From: a bacterium
GTDB taxonomy: Bacteria; Myxococcota_A; UBA9160; UBA4427
NCBI GenBank assembly: GCA_024742285.1
Contig: JANSYR010000003.1
Coordinates: 124,001-188,000, forward strand
DNA length: 64,000 bases
Direction of reading: 5' to 3'
Shown here: positions 25,834 through 33,939 of the stretch, piece after piece
Numbering within the stretch: the stretch's first letter is position 1
How the letters are laid out: each line of letters opens with the position of its first letter
Position numbers and translations under genes: made by a program
Notes under the pieces: generated by a model
What the model saw: the letters and a program-made list of their open reading frames with translations, nothing else
Database searches by the model: none
Told to the model about the DNA's origin: nothing

Positions 25834-27867
25834 TCAGGCCCGAGTCGGGTCCGCTTCGGCTTCACCGCCTCGGTCCGTGCGCTCCTCGGCGACGTCGCGG
25901 AGCACCTTCAGGATGCCCTCGCCGTAGCGCTGGGCCTTCGTCTCGCCGATCCCGTGGGCAAGGGTCAGATCCTCGACGCGCCTCGGCGGTTCCTCGAAGA
26001 GTCGTGAGAGTTCCCGGAGCGCGCGATCGCTCGCGATCACGTAGGGCGGCACGCCTTCGACCTGCGCGACCGTGAGTCGGTGGGCACGGAGCGCTTCGAA
26101 ACGAGCCTGGCCGGCCTCGTCGAGCGGCGCGTCCTCCGTCGCCGTACCGCCCTTCTTACGGACGACGAAGCCCGGACTCGAGGGTGTCGGCGTTCGTGGC
26201 CCCGCCCCCTTCTCGGGCGGCAGCAGCAGACGGACCTCGCGCTCTCCGCGCATGACCGCCGCGCCGAGCTCGGTCAGCACCGCGACCGGGCGATCGCCAC
26301 CGTCGAAGTCGAGCCAGCCCGCGGTGACGCAACGGCGCAGCAGGCGCGTGAGCCAGACCTCGCTTCGTTCGGCGAGGATCCCGAACGTCTTCGTCAGGTC
26401 GAGGCCGGCGCTCCGCAGGCGGGGATCGTCGACGCCCCGAAGCAGCGCGACGGCTGCCGAAAGGCCGTACCGGCCGTGGATCCGCGCGACCGCCGAGAGA
26501 CTCTTGCGCACGAGGAGCGACACCTCCTCATCGGACTCGTCGTTCGCCCGTTGACCGCCGGCGCCCAGCTGGACGCAGATGTCGCAGCGCCCGCAGCCGG
26601 CGAGGGTCTCCTCCTCGTCACCGAAGTAGCGCAACACTGCATCGTGTCGGCAGGTCCCGCCTTCCGCGAAACGCATCAGCTCGAGGAAGAGGCTCCAGCG
26701 ATGACGTGCGCTCTCGCTCGCGCCGGGGCCATCATGCACGGCATCGTTCTCGATCAGCGCGCGCCGGCGGGCCAGATCTCCCGGACCGACGAGCATCTGG
26801 CCGACCGCCGGCTCTCCGTCCCGTCCCGCACGCCCGACCTCCTGGTAGTAGGCCTCGATCGAGCCGGGAGGGGCGAGATGGATCACCGCCCGGACATCCG
26901 CGCGGTCGATCCCCATCCCGAAGGCGTTGGTCGCGACTACGACTTCGACCTCGCCTTCGGCGAAGGCGGCGTGGACGCGGTCGCGTTCCTCGGCGGTCAG
27001 CCCCGCGTGGTAGGACTCGGCGCGCCAGCCCCGGTCCCGGAGCCGATCCCGCTCGTTCTCCGTCGACTTGCGTGTCGGGCCGTAGAGGATCGCGCAGCCG
27101 CGACCTTCGCCCGGCGCGCCGAGCGTCTCGTGGAGCACACCGTCGACGGTGCGCCTTCGCTCGGCGGTTCGTTCGACCTCGAGCACGCGGAGCGCGAGGT
27201 TCGGACGCGCGAAGCCGCGGACGAGCTGGGGCGTCTCCGCCGGCAGCCCGAGGCGGACGAGGATCTCGTCGCGAACGAAGGGCGTGGCGGTCGCGGTACA
27301 CGCGAGAACGCGCGCGCCCGGATGCTCCTTCAGGACGTGACCGATCTCGAGGTACTCGGGTCGGAAGTCGTGGCCCCATTCGGAGATGCAGTGCGCCTCG
27401 TCGATCGCGAAGAGCGGGACCTCGAGCCGGCGCAGGATCTCGCGGAAGCGCGGGAAGACCAGCCGCTCCGGCGCGACGTAGACGAGCCGGACGCGACCCG
27501 CTTCGAGGTCGTCGAGTCGACGCGCCATCTCCGCGCCGTCGAGGGTCGAAGCCAGGTAGGTCGCTTCGATTCCCAGTCGCTCGAGGGCATCCACCTGGTC
27601 GCGCATCAGCGCGATCAGCGGCGACACGACGACCGTCGTGCCTTCGAGGAGCAACGCGGGCAGCTGGTAGCAGAGGCTCTTGCCGCCGCCGGTCGGCGCG
27701 ACCAGCAGCATCCGGTCGTCATCGAGGAGGCCTTCGATCGCTTCTCGTTGGCCGGGGCGGAACGTCGCGTGGCCGAGGCGGGCGAGGCGCTCGAGGAGTG
27801 CGGCCTCCCGCGCGTTCGGATCGTCCGGGTTCCACCCGAAGCTGCCCGGATCCGTTTGTTCTGCCAT
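25834..27867 (-). CDS. recQ: ATP-dependent DNA helicase RecQ family, HRDC-containing
   Basis: A 677-residue superfamily 2 helicase. Motif 0 FRPGQREAI, Walker A APTGGGKS (Lys63), DEAH (FAIDEAHC), TATATP (motif III), and the QxxGRxGRDG-type motif VGRAGRDG are all present. The zinc site follows: CRH...CGRCDIC. A winged-helix region and a C-terminal HRDC domain (about 585-660) complete a full-length RecQ. RecQ unwinds recombination and replication intermediates 3' to 5'. A second RecQ lies at 58303-60201 and differs in sequence and C-terminal layout. It is convergent with the XRE-cupin gene, 3 bases away. Confidence 0.95.
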   Translation of the reverse strand: MAEQTDPGSFGWNPDDPNAREAALLERLARLGHATFRPGQREAIEGLLDDDRMLLVAPTGGGKSLCYQLPALLLEGTTVVVSPLIALMRDQVDALERLGIEATYLASTLDGAEMARRLDDLEAGRVRLVYVAPERLVFPRFREILRRLEVPLFAIDEAHCISEWGHDFRPEYLEIGHVLKEHPGARVLACTATATPFVRDEILVRLGLPAETPQLVRGFARPNLALRVLEVERTAERRRTVDGVLHETLGAPGEGRGCAILYGPTRKSTENERDRLRDRGWRAESYHAGLTAEERDRVHAAFAEGEVEVVVATNAFGMGIDRADVRAVIHLAPPGSIEAYYQEVGRAGRDGEPAVGQMLVGPGDLARRRALIENDAVHDGPGASESARHRWSLFLELMRFAEGGTCRHDAVLRYFGDEEETLAGCGRCDICVQLGAGGQRANDESDEEVSLLVRKSLSAVARIHGRYGLSAAVALLRGVDDPRLRSAGLDLTKTFGILAERSEVWLTRLLRRCVTAGWLDFDGGDRPVAVLTELGAAVMRGEREVRLLLPPEKGAGPRTPTPSSPGFVVRKKGGTATEDAPLDEAGQARFEALRAHRLTVAQVEGVPPYVIASDRALRELSRLFEEPPRRVEDLTLAHGIGETKAQRYGEGILKVLRDVAEERTDRGGEAEADPTRA

Positions 27868-28020
27868 TCCGGGGGGATCTTCCTGTTCCTGCTCGTCGGG
27901 GGCGGCGTGGGGAGCGAATCGGGGAGCAGGCTAGCACGCGAAGGCCGCGCGCTTGCGGCGTGAACGCGCCGCATCGGGCACTCTCTCCACTTCCTCCAGT
28001 CCTGGATCCGGGAGCCCCGC

Positions 28021-28428
28021 ATGGTCGAGATGACTCTGGTCTACGAAGGCGGTCTGCACACGACCGCGACCCACGGCCCGTCCGGCGCCGAGCTGGCGAC
28101 CGATGCGCCGGTCGACAACCAGGGGAAGGGGGCGTCCTTCTCGCCGACGGATCTCCTCGGCACGGCTCTGGCGAGCTGCATGCTGACGACGATGGCGATC
28201 GTCGGGGACCGCGAGGGCTGGAAGATCGACGGTGCGCGGGCGCGGGTCGAGAAGCACATGGAGCTCGAGCCCCGGCGACGAGTCGGTCGCCTGGTCGTCG
28301 CGCTCACGATGCCGCCGGGTCTGCCGGAGGCGGCGCGGGCGAAGCTCGACGAGACCGCGCGCGGGTGTCCCGTCGCCCTCTCGATCCATCCCGACCTCGC
28401 GGTCGATCTGTCGATCGACTGGAGCTGA
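28021..28428 (+). CDS. OsmC family peroxide-detoxification protein
   Basis: A 135-residue OsmC/YhfA-like protein. The two family cysteines are Cys53 (ALASCMLTTMAI) and Cys116 (ARGCPVALSI), the peroxidatic and resolving thiols in characterised relatives that reduce organic hydroperoxides. GGKG-type loop KGASFSPTDLLGTAL is typical. A second gene, with a possible thioredoxin-fold N-terminus, follows 22 bases downstream and may be co-transcribed. Confidence 0.88.
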   Translation: MVEMTLVYEGGLHTTATHGPSGAELATDAPVDNQGKGASFSPTDLLGTALASCMLTTMAIVGDREGWKIDGARARVEKHMELEPRRRVGRLVVALTMPPGLPEAARAKLDETARGCPVALSIHPDLAVDLSIDWS

Positions 28429-28450
28429 GGCCGGCGCGGAGATCCAGCGA

Positions 28451-29332
28451 GTGGAAACGGACGGGCGCTACACCCTCTACGGAGACCTCGCGCGTCGGGA
28501 CGCGGCCGGATTGGCGGCGATCCTCGTGGCGAAGCGCGTCCCGGTCGAGCTCGTGGACGAGACGTCCTCGCTCGCGATGGTGCTCGCGTCGAGGGCGGGG
28601 CGCGACCGGGGCCCGTACCTGAGGACGCCGGAGGGCTTCGTCCTCGCCGACCCGTTCGCAATCCGGGAATGGCTCGACCGGGTCCATCCCGAGCCGGTGC
28701 TCCTGCCGACCACGCCGGTGCGACGGACCTGCGCCCGACTCCTCGAGGACTGGGTCGAGCTCTGGCTCCCGCATTGGCCACGGCGCTCCTGGGGCACGCT
28801 CGAACGGCTCGGTCTCCACGTCGGGGCGGCGGGCTTCCTGCTCGGCCGCGCGCCCACGCGCCCCGATCGCCTGCTCGCCGCGTGGCTCGAGACCGAAGTG
28901 CTCGTCCACGCGCACGCGCGCGAGCATCTCGCCCGGATCGCGCCTCGGCTCGTGCGATTCGGGGACGACCTGCTCGCCGCCGAGGAACGGGTCGACGGGT
29001 CGGCCGAGGAAGGGGACGCGATCCCGATCTCGCTCCTCGACGTGCTCGAAGAGATCGCGGCGGACTACCACGCGTTCCTGGTCCTGAACCATCAGGCCCT
29101 CAAGGATCACGAGGACGAGGTCCGGATCGATCTGGGCCTCGGGCGTGAGCCCCTTCCGGTCCAGCCCGAGTGCGAGGCACGGCGAACCGCGATCGGCCGG
29201 GAGCTGTCGTCCCTGGACCGGGAGGTTCGCCGCCGCGTTGCGGGGATGCTCGAGCCCGTGGGCGCCTGGCACGCGCTCACGCTCCCCCCGGTCCTCGAGG
29301 ACAGGGACACGAGCGATCCGCGCAGCCTCTAG
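28451..29332 (+). CDS. Uncharacterised protein with glutathione-transferase-like N-terminus
   Basis: A 293-residue soluble protein. Residues 1-80 read like a thioredoxin-fold GST N-domain (YTLYGDLARRDAAGLAAILV, then a strand and DPFAIREWLDRVHPEP), but no catalytic Cys or Ser is seen in the usual place. The rest is mainly helical and Arg/Glu-rich, as in a GST C-domain, though longer. I chose GTG at 28451 with GGAG upstream; the frame is open further upstream but runs through the OsmC gene. The function is unknown. It ends 4 bases inside the convergent dioxygenase gene. Confidence 0.65.
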   Translation: METDGRYTLYGDLARRDAAGLAAILVAKRVPVELVDETSSLAMVLASRAGRDRGPYLRTPEGFVLADPFAIREWLDRVHPEPVLLPTTPVRRTCARLLEDWVELWLPHWPRRSWGTLERLGLHVGAAGFLLGRAPTRPDRLLAAWLETEVLVHAHAREHLARIAPRLVRFGDDLLAAEERVDGSAEEGDAIPISLLDVLEEIAADYHAFLVLNHQALKDHEDEVRIDLGLGREPLPVQPECEARRTAIGRELSSLDREVRRRVAGMLEPVGAWHALTLPPVLEDRDTSDPRSL

Positions 29333-30156
29333 CGGGCCGGGTCGTTCTTTCGGCTCGCTTCCGCGACGAAGGGCTCGACGAGCTTGCTCGGGTTGCGGCC
29401 ATCGACGTAGCCCATGAACGAGTGTTGCATGAGGTCGTAGCCGAGCATCGCGCGCACGCGCTCCGAGTATCGCGCCGCGGTCTCCGGCGGGACCGCGAGG
29501 ACCATGTTCTCGATCTGCCGGAGCCAGGGCTGGCAGTACTGGAGCGTGATGCCGAGGCGCGTCGTGTTCGTGTGGTTCGCGCCGCCGCGGTGGAAGAGCG
29601 AGCCCAGCCAGACGAGGCAGGAGCCCGCCGGCATGACCGCCTTGAACGTGCGTGCGTCGTCGGCGGCGGGCGCTTCGCCGGGTCCCCAGAGATGGCTCCC
29701 CGGGATGATCTCCGTCGCCCCGTTCTCCTCGGTGAAGTCGTCGAGGGTCCACATCGTGCTGACGCCCTGGGGCGGTCGCGGGCGCGGCGGCGCGCCCGCT
29801 TCATCGTCGACGTGATAGTCCTGGCGGACCTCGTCCGGATGTTTGTTGATCGCGAGTCCACCCCAGAGCAGGTACGACGGCGCGAGGAAACGATCGATCA
29901 GGGCGAGTACGTCCGGGTGCTCGACGAGCGGAGCGATCGACGGGGCCTTGGCGAGGAGGGCATAGACCCGCTGGGTCTTGTGGCCTTCGAAGGGATTGCG
30001 GCCGAAGTGCGTGAGGTGCGGCGCGAGCTCGCCGCGAATCGTTTCGACCTCCTCGCGTGAGAGCAGCGACGGCAGGATCACGTAGCCGTGCGTCTCGAGG
30101 TGTTCGAGGGCCTCGGGGTTCGCATCGGACGTGGGAACGGCGGGTAGGGTGGCCAT
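29329..30156 (-). CDS. Phytanoyl-CoA dioxygenase (PhyH) family protein
   Basis: A 275-residue Fe(II)/2-oxoglutarate dioxygenase of the PhyH family. Iron ligands are the H-x-D of YHVDDE (His115, Asp117) and the distal His189 in FHRGGANHTN, with Arg200 as the 2-oxoglutarate anchor. The family hydroxylates fatty acyl-CoAs and many small molecules; the substrate is not evident. It is followed downstream (lower coordinates) by the convergent GST-like gene and preceded by an SDR gene 56 bases away, which may form an operon. Confidence 0.88.
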   Translation of the reverse strand: MATLPAVPTSDANPEALEHLETHGYVILPSLLSREEVETIRGELAPHLTHFGRNPFEGHKTQRVYALLAKAPSIAPLVEHPDVLALIDRFLAPSYLLWGGLAINKHPDEVRQDYHVDDEAGAPPRPRPPQGVSTMWTLDDFTEENGATEIIPGSHLWGPGEAPAADDARTFKAVMPAGSCLVWLGSLFHRGGANHTNTTRLGITLQYCQPWLRQIENMVLAVPPETAARYSERVRAMLGYDLMQHSFMGYVDGRNPSKLVEPFVAEASRKNDPAR

Positions 30157-30211
30157 GGTGTGGCGGGTCTCCGGTTCGCCCGGTCGCGGCGCGCCCTCGG
30201 CGCGCTCGCCG

Positions 30212-31096
30212 CTAGCGGGTCTCTCCGCGCGCGATCGCTTCGAACACGTCCTCGCCTGCGACGGCGCGCGCCACGTCTTCGAGCCAGGGGAATTTCCGGA
30301 TCGTGTGACCGCCGTCGACCGTCATGCTCTGGCCGGTGATCCAGGCGGATTCGGGACCGGCCAGGAAGCGGATCGCGCGACCGATGTCCGAGGCGCTTCC
30401 ATCCTTCTTGATCGGCTGCTCTGCGAGGAACGCGTCGATCATCGGCCGGTTCTCGAACATCGTGTCCGTCGCGCCGGTCCGCGTCAGACCCGGGCGGACG
30501 GAGTTCACCCGGATCCCGTGCTGGCCGACCTCGTCCGCCGCGACGCGCACCAGCTGGTCGCAGGCCGCCTTGGCGGCGCAGTAGGCGGCCAGGAACGGAG
30601 AGGAGAACTCCGCGGCGGTCGAGCTCGTCACGACGATCGAGCCGCCCCCGGACTTCACCATCGCGAGGCCGGCGTACTTGATCATCAGGTACGTCGGTCG
30701 CACGTTGAGGTCGATCGTCGCCGAGAACTCTTCGTCGTCGTAGCCAAGGACCGGGCAGTAGTTTCCGCCGCCGGGGACCGAGACGGCGATGTCGAGGCCC
30801 GACTCGCCGGCGGCGGCCGCGACGGCATCACGGACCTGCGCGCCGTCCATCCCGTCGCAGGTTCGCGTCGAGAGCGAGCCGCCGTCGGGCGCTGCCTCTC
30901 GAAGTCCCTCTGCGGCCGCCTCCAGGCGCGCTGCGTCACGCGCGCAGATCAGGACGTCCGCTCCGTCCGCGAGGAGCGCTTCGGAGGTCGCGAGTCCGAT
31001 CCCGCTGCTCGCGCCGATCACGAGGGCCCGCTTGCCCGCGAGGCTCCCCGGGCCTCCGATCCGGTTTCCCATCCCTGCGGCGTCGTCCGTCGCCAT
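30212..31096 (-). CDS. Short-chain dehydrogenase/reductase
   Basis: A 294-residue SDR oxidoreductase. Cofactor motif GASSGIG at 28-34, active-site Ser158/Ser159, Tyr172 and Lys176 (AAYCAAK), and RVNSVRPGLTRTGATD after the active site. Asp-free, Arg-containing segment CARDAARL suggests NADP preference. I chose ATG at 31096, preceded by AGGAGAGCGAG, rather than the upstream start that adds six residues. Its substrate is unknown; a lipid or steroid alcohol is possible given the neighbouring genes. Confidence 0.9.
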   Translation of the reverse strand: MATDDAAGMGNRIGGPGSLAGKRALVIGASSGIGLATSEALLADGADVLICARDAARLEAAAEGLREAAPDGGSLSTRTCDGMDGAQVRDAVAAAAGESGLDIAVSVPGGGNYCPVLGYDDEEFSATIDLNVRPTYLMIKYAGLAMVKSGGGSIVVTSSTAAEFSSPFLAAYCAAKAACDQLVRVAADEVGQHGIRVNSVRPGLTRTGATDTMFENRPMIDAFLAEQPIKKDGSASDIGRAIRFLAGPESAWITGQSMTVDGGHTIRKFPWLEDVARAVAGEDVFEAIARGETR

Positions 31097-31177
31097 GCTC
31101 GCTCTCCTTCGCACCCGACCGCGGAGAGCAGCTCCGCGACGGCGTCCAGCGAGGGTAGTGCGGGCGGCTGGCGGTCG

Positions 31178-32926
31178 TCAGTCCGCGCGGCGCGCGGCAT
31201 CGAGGGAGATCACGGGGGCGCGTTCGGCGTCGACGTCGCCGCGGCGCACGTCCGGCGCGCCGATGCGGGCCGCGTCCGCGGCCTGGTCGTCGCTCTGCTC
31301 CTGGCTCTCGCGCTCCGCCTGGACCCGCGCCTCGTAGTGGGCGATCTCGCGATCCCGGGTGGCGTCGTCCCAGTCGAGGACCTCGGCCATGAGCCGCGCG
31401 GCGGGCAGGGCGGCGATCACACCCCGGTCGAACGTCTCGATCGAGATGCGCGTTCGCCGAGTGAGGACGTCGTCGAGATGGAGCGCACCCTCGTGGCTCG
31501 CTGCGTAGCGGATCTCCGCGGCGAGGTACGTCGGCGCGCCGTCGAGGGGCTCGGCGAGCGTCGGGCGCTCACGGATCGAATCGAGCAGCTCGTGGATCCG
31601 GGTGCCGTAGCGATCGAGCAGTCGCTCGATCACGTGGACGTGCAGGCCGGTCTCCTCGGCGAGGGCCTCGCGCCGGTTCCAGTGGGCGCGGTAGCCGGCG
31701 GCGCCGACGAGGGGCGTCTCGTGGGAGCAGGAGGCCGGGACCTTCTGCTCGAGGCCGCGCGCGGCGACGTCGACCACGTCCTTGGCCATCACGCGATAGG
31801 TCGTGTACTTGCCGCCGGCGACCGTGATCAGCCCCGAGACCGATTGACTGACCGCGTGCTCGCGGGAGAGCTTGCTGGTCGCGTCGCTCTCGCCCTGGAG
31901 GAGTGGGCGGAGCCCGGCGTAGACGCCCTCGATGTCTTCGTGGCGAAGCGGCTGGGCGAGGACGTCGTTCACACGGTCGAGCAGGTAGTCGATGTCGGTC
32001 CGGCTCGCGGCGGGGTGGGCGAGGTCGAGATTCCAGTCCGTATCCGTCGTCCCGACGATCCAGTGGCTGTCCCACGGAATCACGAAGAGCACGCTCTTCT
32101 CGGTCCTGAGGATGAGGCCCGCGTCGCCGTGGATGCGGTCGCGGGGGACGACGAGATGGATGCCCTTCGAGGCGCGGACGTGGATCCGGCCGCGGCCGGC
32201 AAGCTTCTGGACGATGTCGGTCCAGACGCCCGTCGCATTCACGACCTGACGTCCGCGGATCTCGAGGGTGGCGCCGCTCTCGAGACAGGTCGCTTCGACC
32301 CCGGCGACCCGCGCGCCGGACATCACGAAGCCTTCTGCGCGAACGCTCGAGAGCGTCGCCGCGCCGTGCATCCGCGCCGTGCGCACCAGGGTCATCGTGT
32401 GCCGCGCGTCGTCGACCTGCGCGTCGTAGTACTGGATCCCGCCGACCAGGCGATCGCCGCGAAGACCCGGGAAGCGCCGGAGGACGCCGCGGCGCGTGAG
32501 GTGTCGATGGCGCGGGAGCGCGCGACGCCCGGCGAGGGTGTCGTAGAGGAGCGTGCCGGCGCCGATGTAGATCCGCTCCCAGATGCGTCGCGTGAGCGGA
32601 TAGAGGAAGGGGACGGGCTTCACGAGGTGCGGGCTCAATCGATCGAGGAGCAGCGTCTGCTCCGTCAGCGCCTCGCGCACGAGCCCGAAGTCGAGCTGCT
32701 CGAGGTAGCGGAGTCCGCCGTGGATCAGCTTGCTCGACCGGCTCGAGGTCCCCGAGGCCCAATCGCGTTGTTCGATGAGCGCGACGGAGAGGCCACGACT
32801 GGCCGCATCGAGGGCGGTGCCTGCGCCGACCACGCCGCCGCCGATCACGACGAGGTCGAAGGTCTCCTGCTGGACACGTTCGAGATCGCGGCTTCGCTGG
32901 GCCGGATCGAGTCGGGCCGGATCCAT
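31178..32926 (-). CDS. glpD: Aerobic glycerol-3-phosphate dehydrogenase
   Basis: A 582-residue FAD enzyme of the GlpD family. It oxidises sn-glycerol-3-phosphate to dihydroxyacetone phosphate at the inner membrane and reduces quinone. FAD motif VVIGGGVVGAGTALDAASRG (about 26-45), SSRSSKLIHGGLRYLE, the ATGVWTD block, VGTTDTDW and the TVAGGKYTTYRVMA segment are conserved. The C-terminus carries an extra charged tail after the usual domain (QEQSDDQAADAARI and beyond). The likely role is growth on glycerol or turnover of phospholipid head groups. Confidence 0.94.
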   Translation of the reverse strand: MDPARLDPAQRSRDLERVQQETFDLVVIGGGVVGAGTALDAASRGLSVALIEQRDWASGTSSRSSKLIHGGLRYLEQLDFGLVREALTEQTLLLDRLSPHLVKPVPFLYPLTRRIWERIYIGAGTLLYDTLAGRRALPRHRHLTRRGVLRRFPGLRGDRLVGGIQYYDAQVDDARHTMTLVRTARMHGAATLSSVRAEGFVMSGARVAGVEATCLESGATLEIRGRQVVNATGVWTDIVQKLAGRGRIHVRASKGIHLVVPRDRIHGDAGLILRTEKSVLFVIPWDSHWIVGTTDTDWNLDLAHPAASRTDIDYLLDRVNDVLAQPLRHEDIEGVYAGLRPLLQGESDATSKLSREHAVSQSVSGLITVAGGKYTTYRVMAKDVVDVAARGLEQKVPASCSHETPLVGAAGYRAHWNRREALAEETGLHVHVIERLLDRYGTRIHELLDSIRERPTLAEPLDGAPTYLAAEIRYAASHEGALHLDDVLTRRTRISIETFDRGVIAALPAARLMAEVLDWDDATRDREIAHYEARVQAERESQEQSDDQAADAARIGAPDVRRGDVDAERAPVISLDAARRAD

Positions 32927-33035
32927 GTTCGGCTCTCCGGGGACGCGGGGGGAGGGCGGAAGAGTAGCGTTCGGGGGGCGTGGGCTTCGTGGCCCCTGGT
33001 CAGTCCGGCGTCGAGGAGGTCGAGACCCTACTCGT

Positions 33036-33788
33036 TCAGACCTCGAGGCCTTCGTGGGTGGTCTCCACGTCGTCGCGGATCACCTGCTGGATGTGCTCCG
33101 AGAGCGGACGGAAGGCGACGGCCATGCCCCTGGGCAACCCGTTCCGGTCCCCACCCATGTTCGTGTAGAGGATCCGGCCCGAGACGAGGAGCCGATCGCG
33201 CCCGATCGGGAGCTCGAGTGCGATGTCCGAGCCGACGACCCAGGGTCGCGGCGTCACGAAGTAGGCGCCGCCGCTCGAGAGCGAGTAGCAGCGGACCGCC
33301 TTCTCCTTGCCCGAGGAATAGGTCCGCGTCCGCCACTCCATCGGCGCGCGCTGTTCGCCCCGGGGCGGTCGCTCCGACCAGGGAGAGAGGGCGCGATTGA
33401 TCTGGAAGCGGAGCGCGTGGCGACCGAAGCGGCCGAAGAGAGCGAGCTCGACGCCAGCGTCCCGGATCTCGCGGCGGCGTTCGTCGCCGGGGGCGCGGCC
33501 GAAGGCGATCGGGACGAGGTCCGGCGCACCGGCGCGGATGCGCAGCTCGGCGAGGGCGGTCTCGAAGTCGTCGTCGATGTGGATCTCGGGCACGAGCACG
33601 ACCTGCGGCGGTCGCTCGAAGGTCTCGGCGGAGTCGATCGCGTCGGCCAGGGAGGTCGCGACCAGACTCGCTGCGGGGAGGGCTTCGACCTCCTTGGCGA
33701 GCGCGCGGCGGAAGAGGCCGTCGGGACCGATCACGAGGACCGGGTCGTGGCGATGGGCGGCGAGTTGGGATCCGTTCCAGGTTTGCAT
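33036..33788 (-). CDS. PilZ-domain protein with degenerate receiver domain
   Basis: A 250-residue cytoplasmic protein. Residues about 10-125 have a receiver-like alternation (DPVLVIGPDGLFRRALAKEV, then QVVLVPEIHID), but the phospho-acceptor Asp is replaced, so it should not be phosphorylated. The C-terminal domain (about 145-240) is PilZ-like: R-x-Y-S-S-G and Y-S-L-S-S-G-G-A-Y-F strands, with the usual hydrophobic pattern. PilZ domains bind cyclic-di-GMP and tune motility or surface attachment. The canonical RxxxR appears only weakly (RTRTYSSGKEKAVR). The upstream frame is open, but ATG at 33788 fits the domain boundary. Confidence 0.75.
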   Translation of the reverse strand: MQTWNGSQLAAHRHDPVLVIGPDGLFRRALAKEVEALPAASLVATSLADAIDSAETFERPPQVVLVPEIHIDDDFETALAELRIRAGAPDLVPIAFGRAPGDERRREIRDAGVELALFGRFGRHALRFQINRALSPWSERPPRGEQRAPMEWRTRTYSSGKEKAVRCYSLSSGGAYFVTPRPWVVGSDIALELPIGRDRLLVSGRILYTNMGGDRNGLPRGMAVAFRPLSEHIQQVIRDDVETTHEGLEV

Positions 33789-33939
33789 GACCGACTCGGG
33801 CTTCGAAGAGCGTTGCGGAGATTTTTTCGTGGGGCGCGTTCCGTTCTCGTCGAAACCGTCTACCCGTCTCGAATCGATCGGAGCGCCCGAGGCGTGTCTT
33901 GAGGCCCAGGCGTGTCTCGAGGCGATAGACTCGTGCGCC

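Noticed and set aside
30131-33400. Plus-strand open frame of over 1000 codons opposite the SDR and GlpD genes
   Set aside because: The opposite strand carries clear SDR and glycerol-3-phosphate dehydrogenase motifs; this frame is Arg/Ala/Asp-rich antisense.
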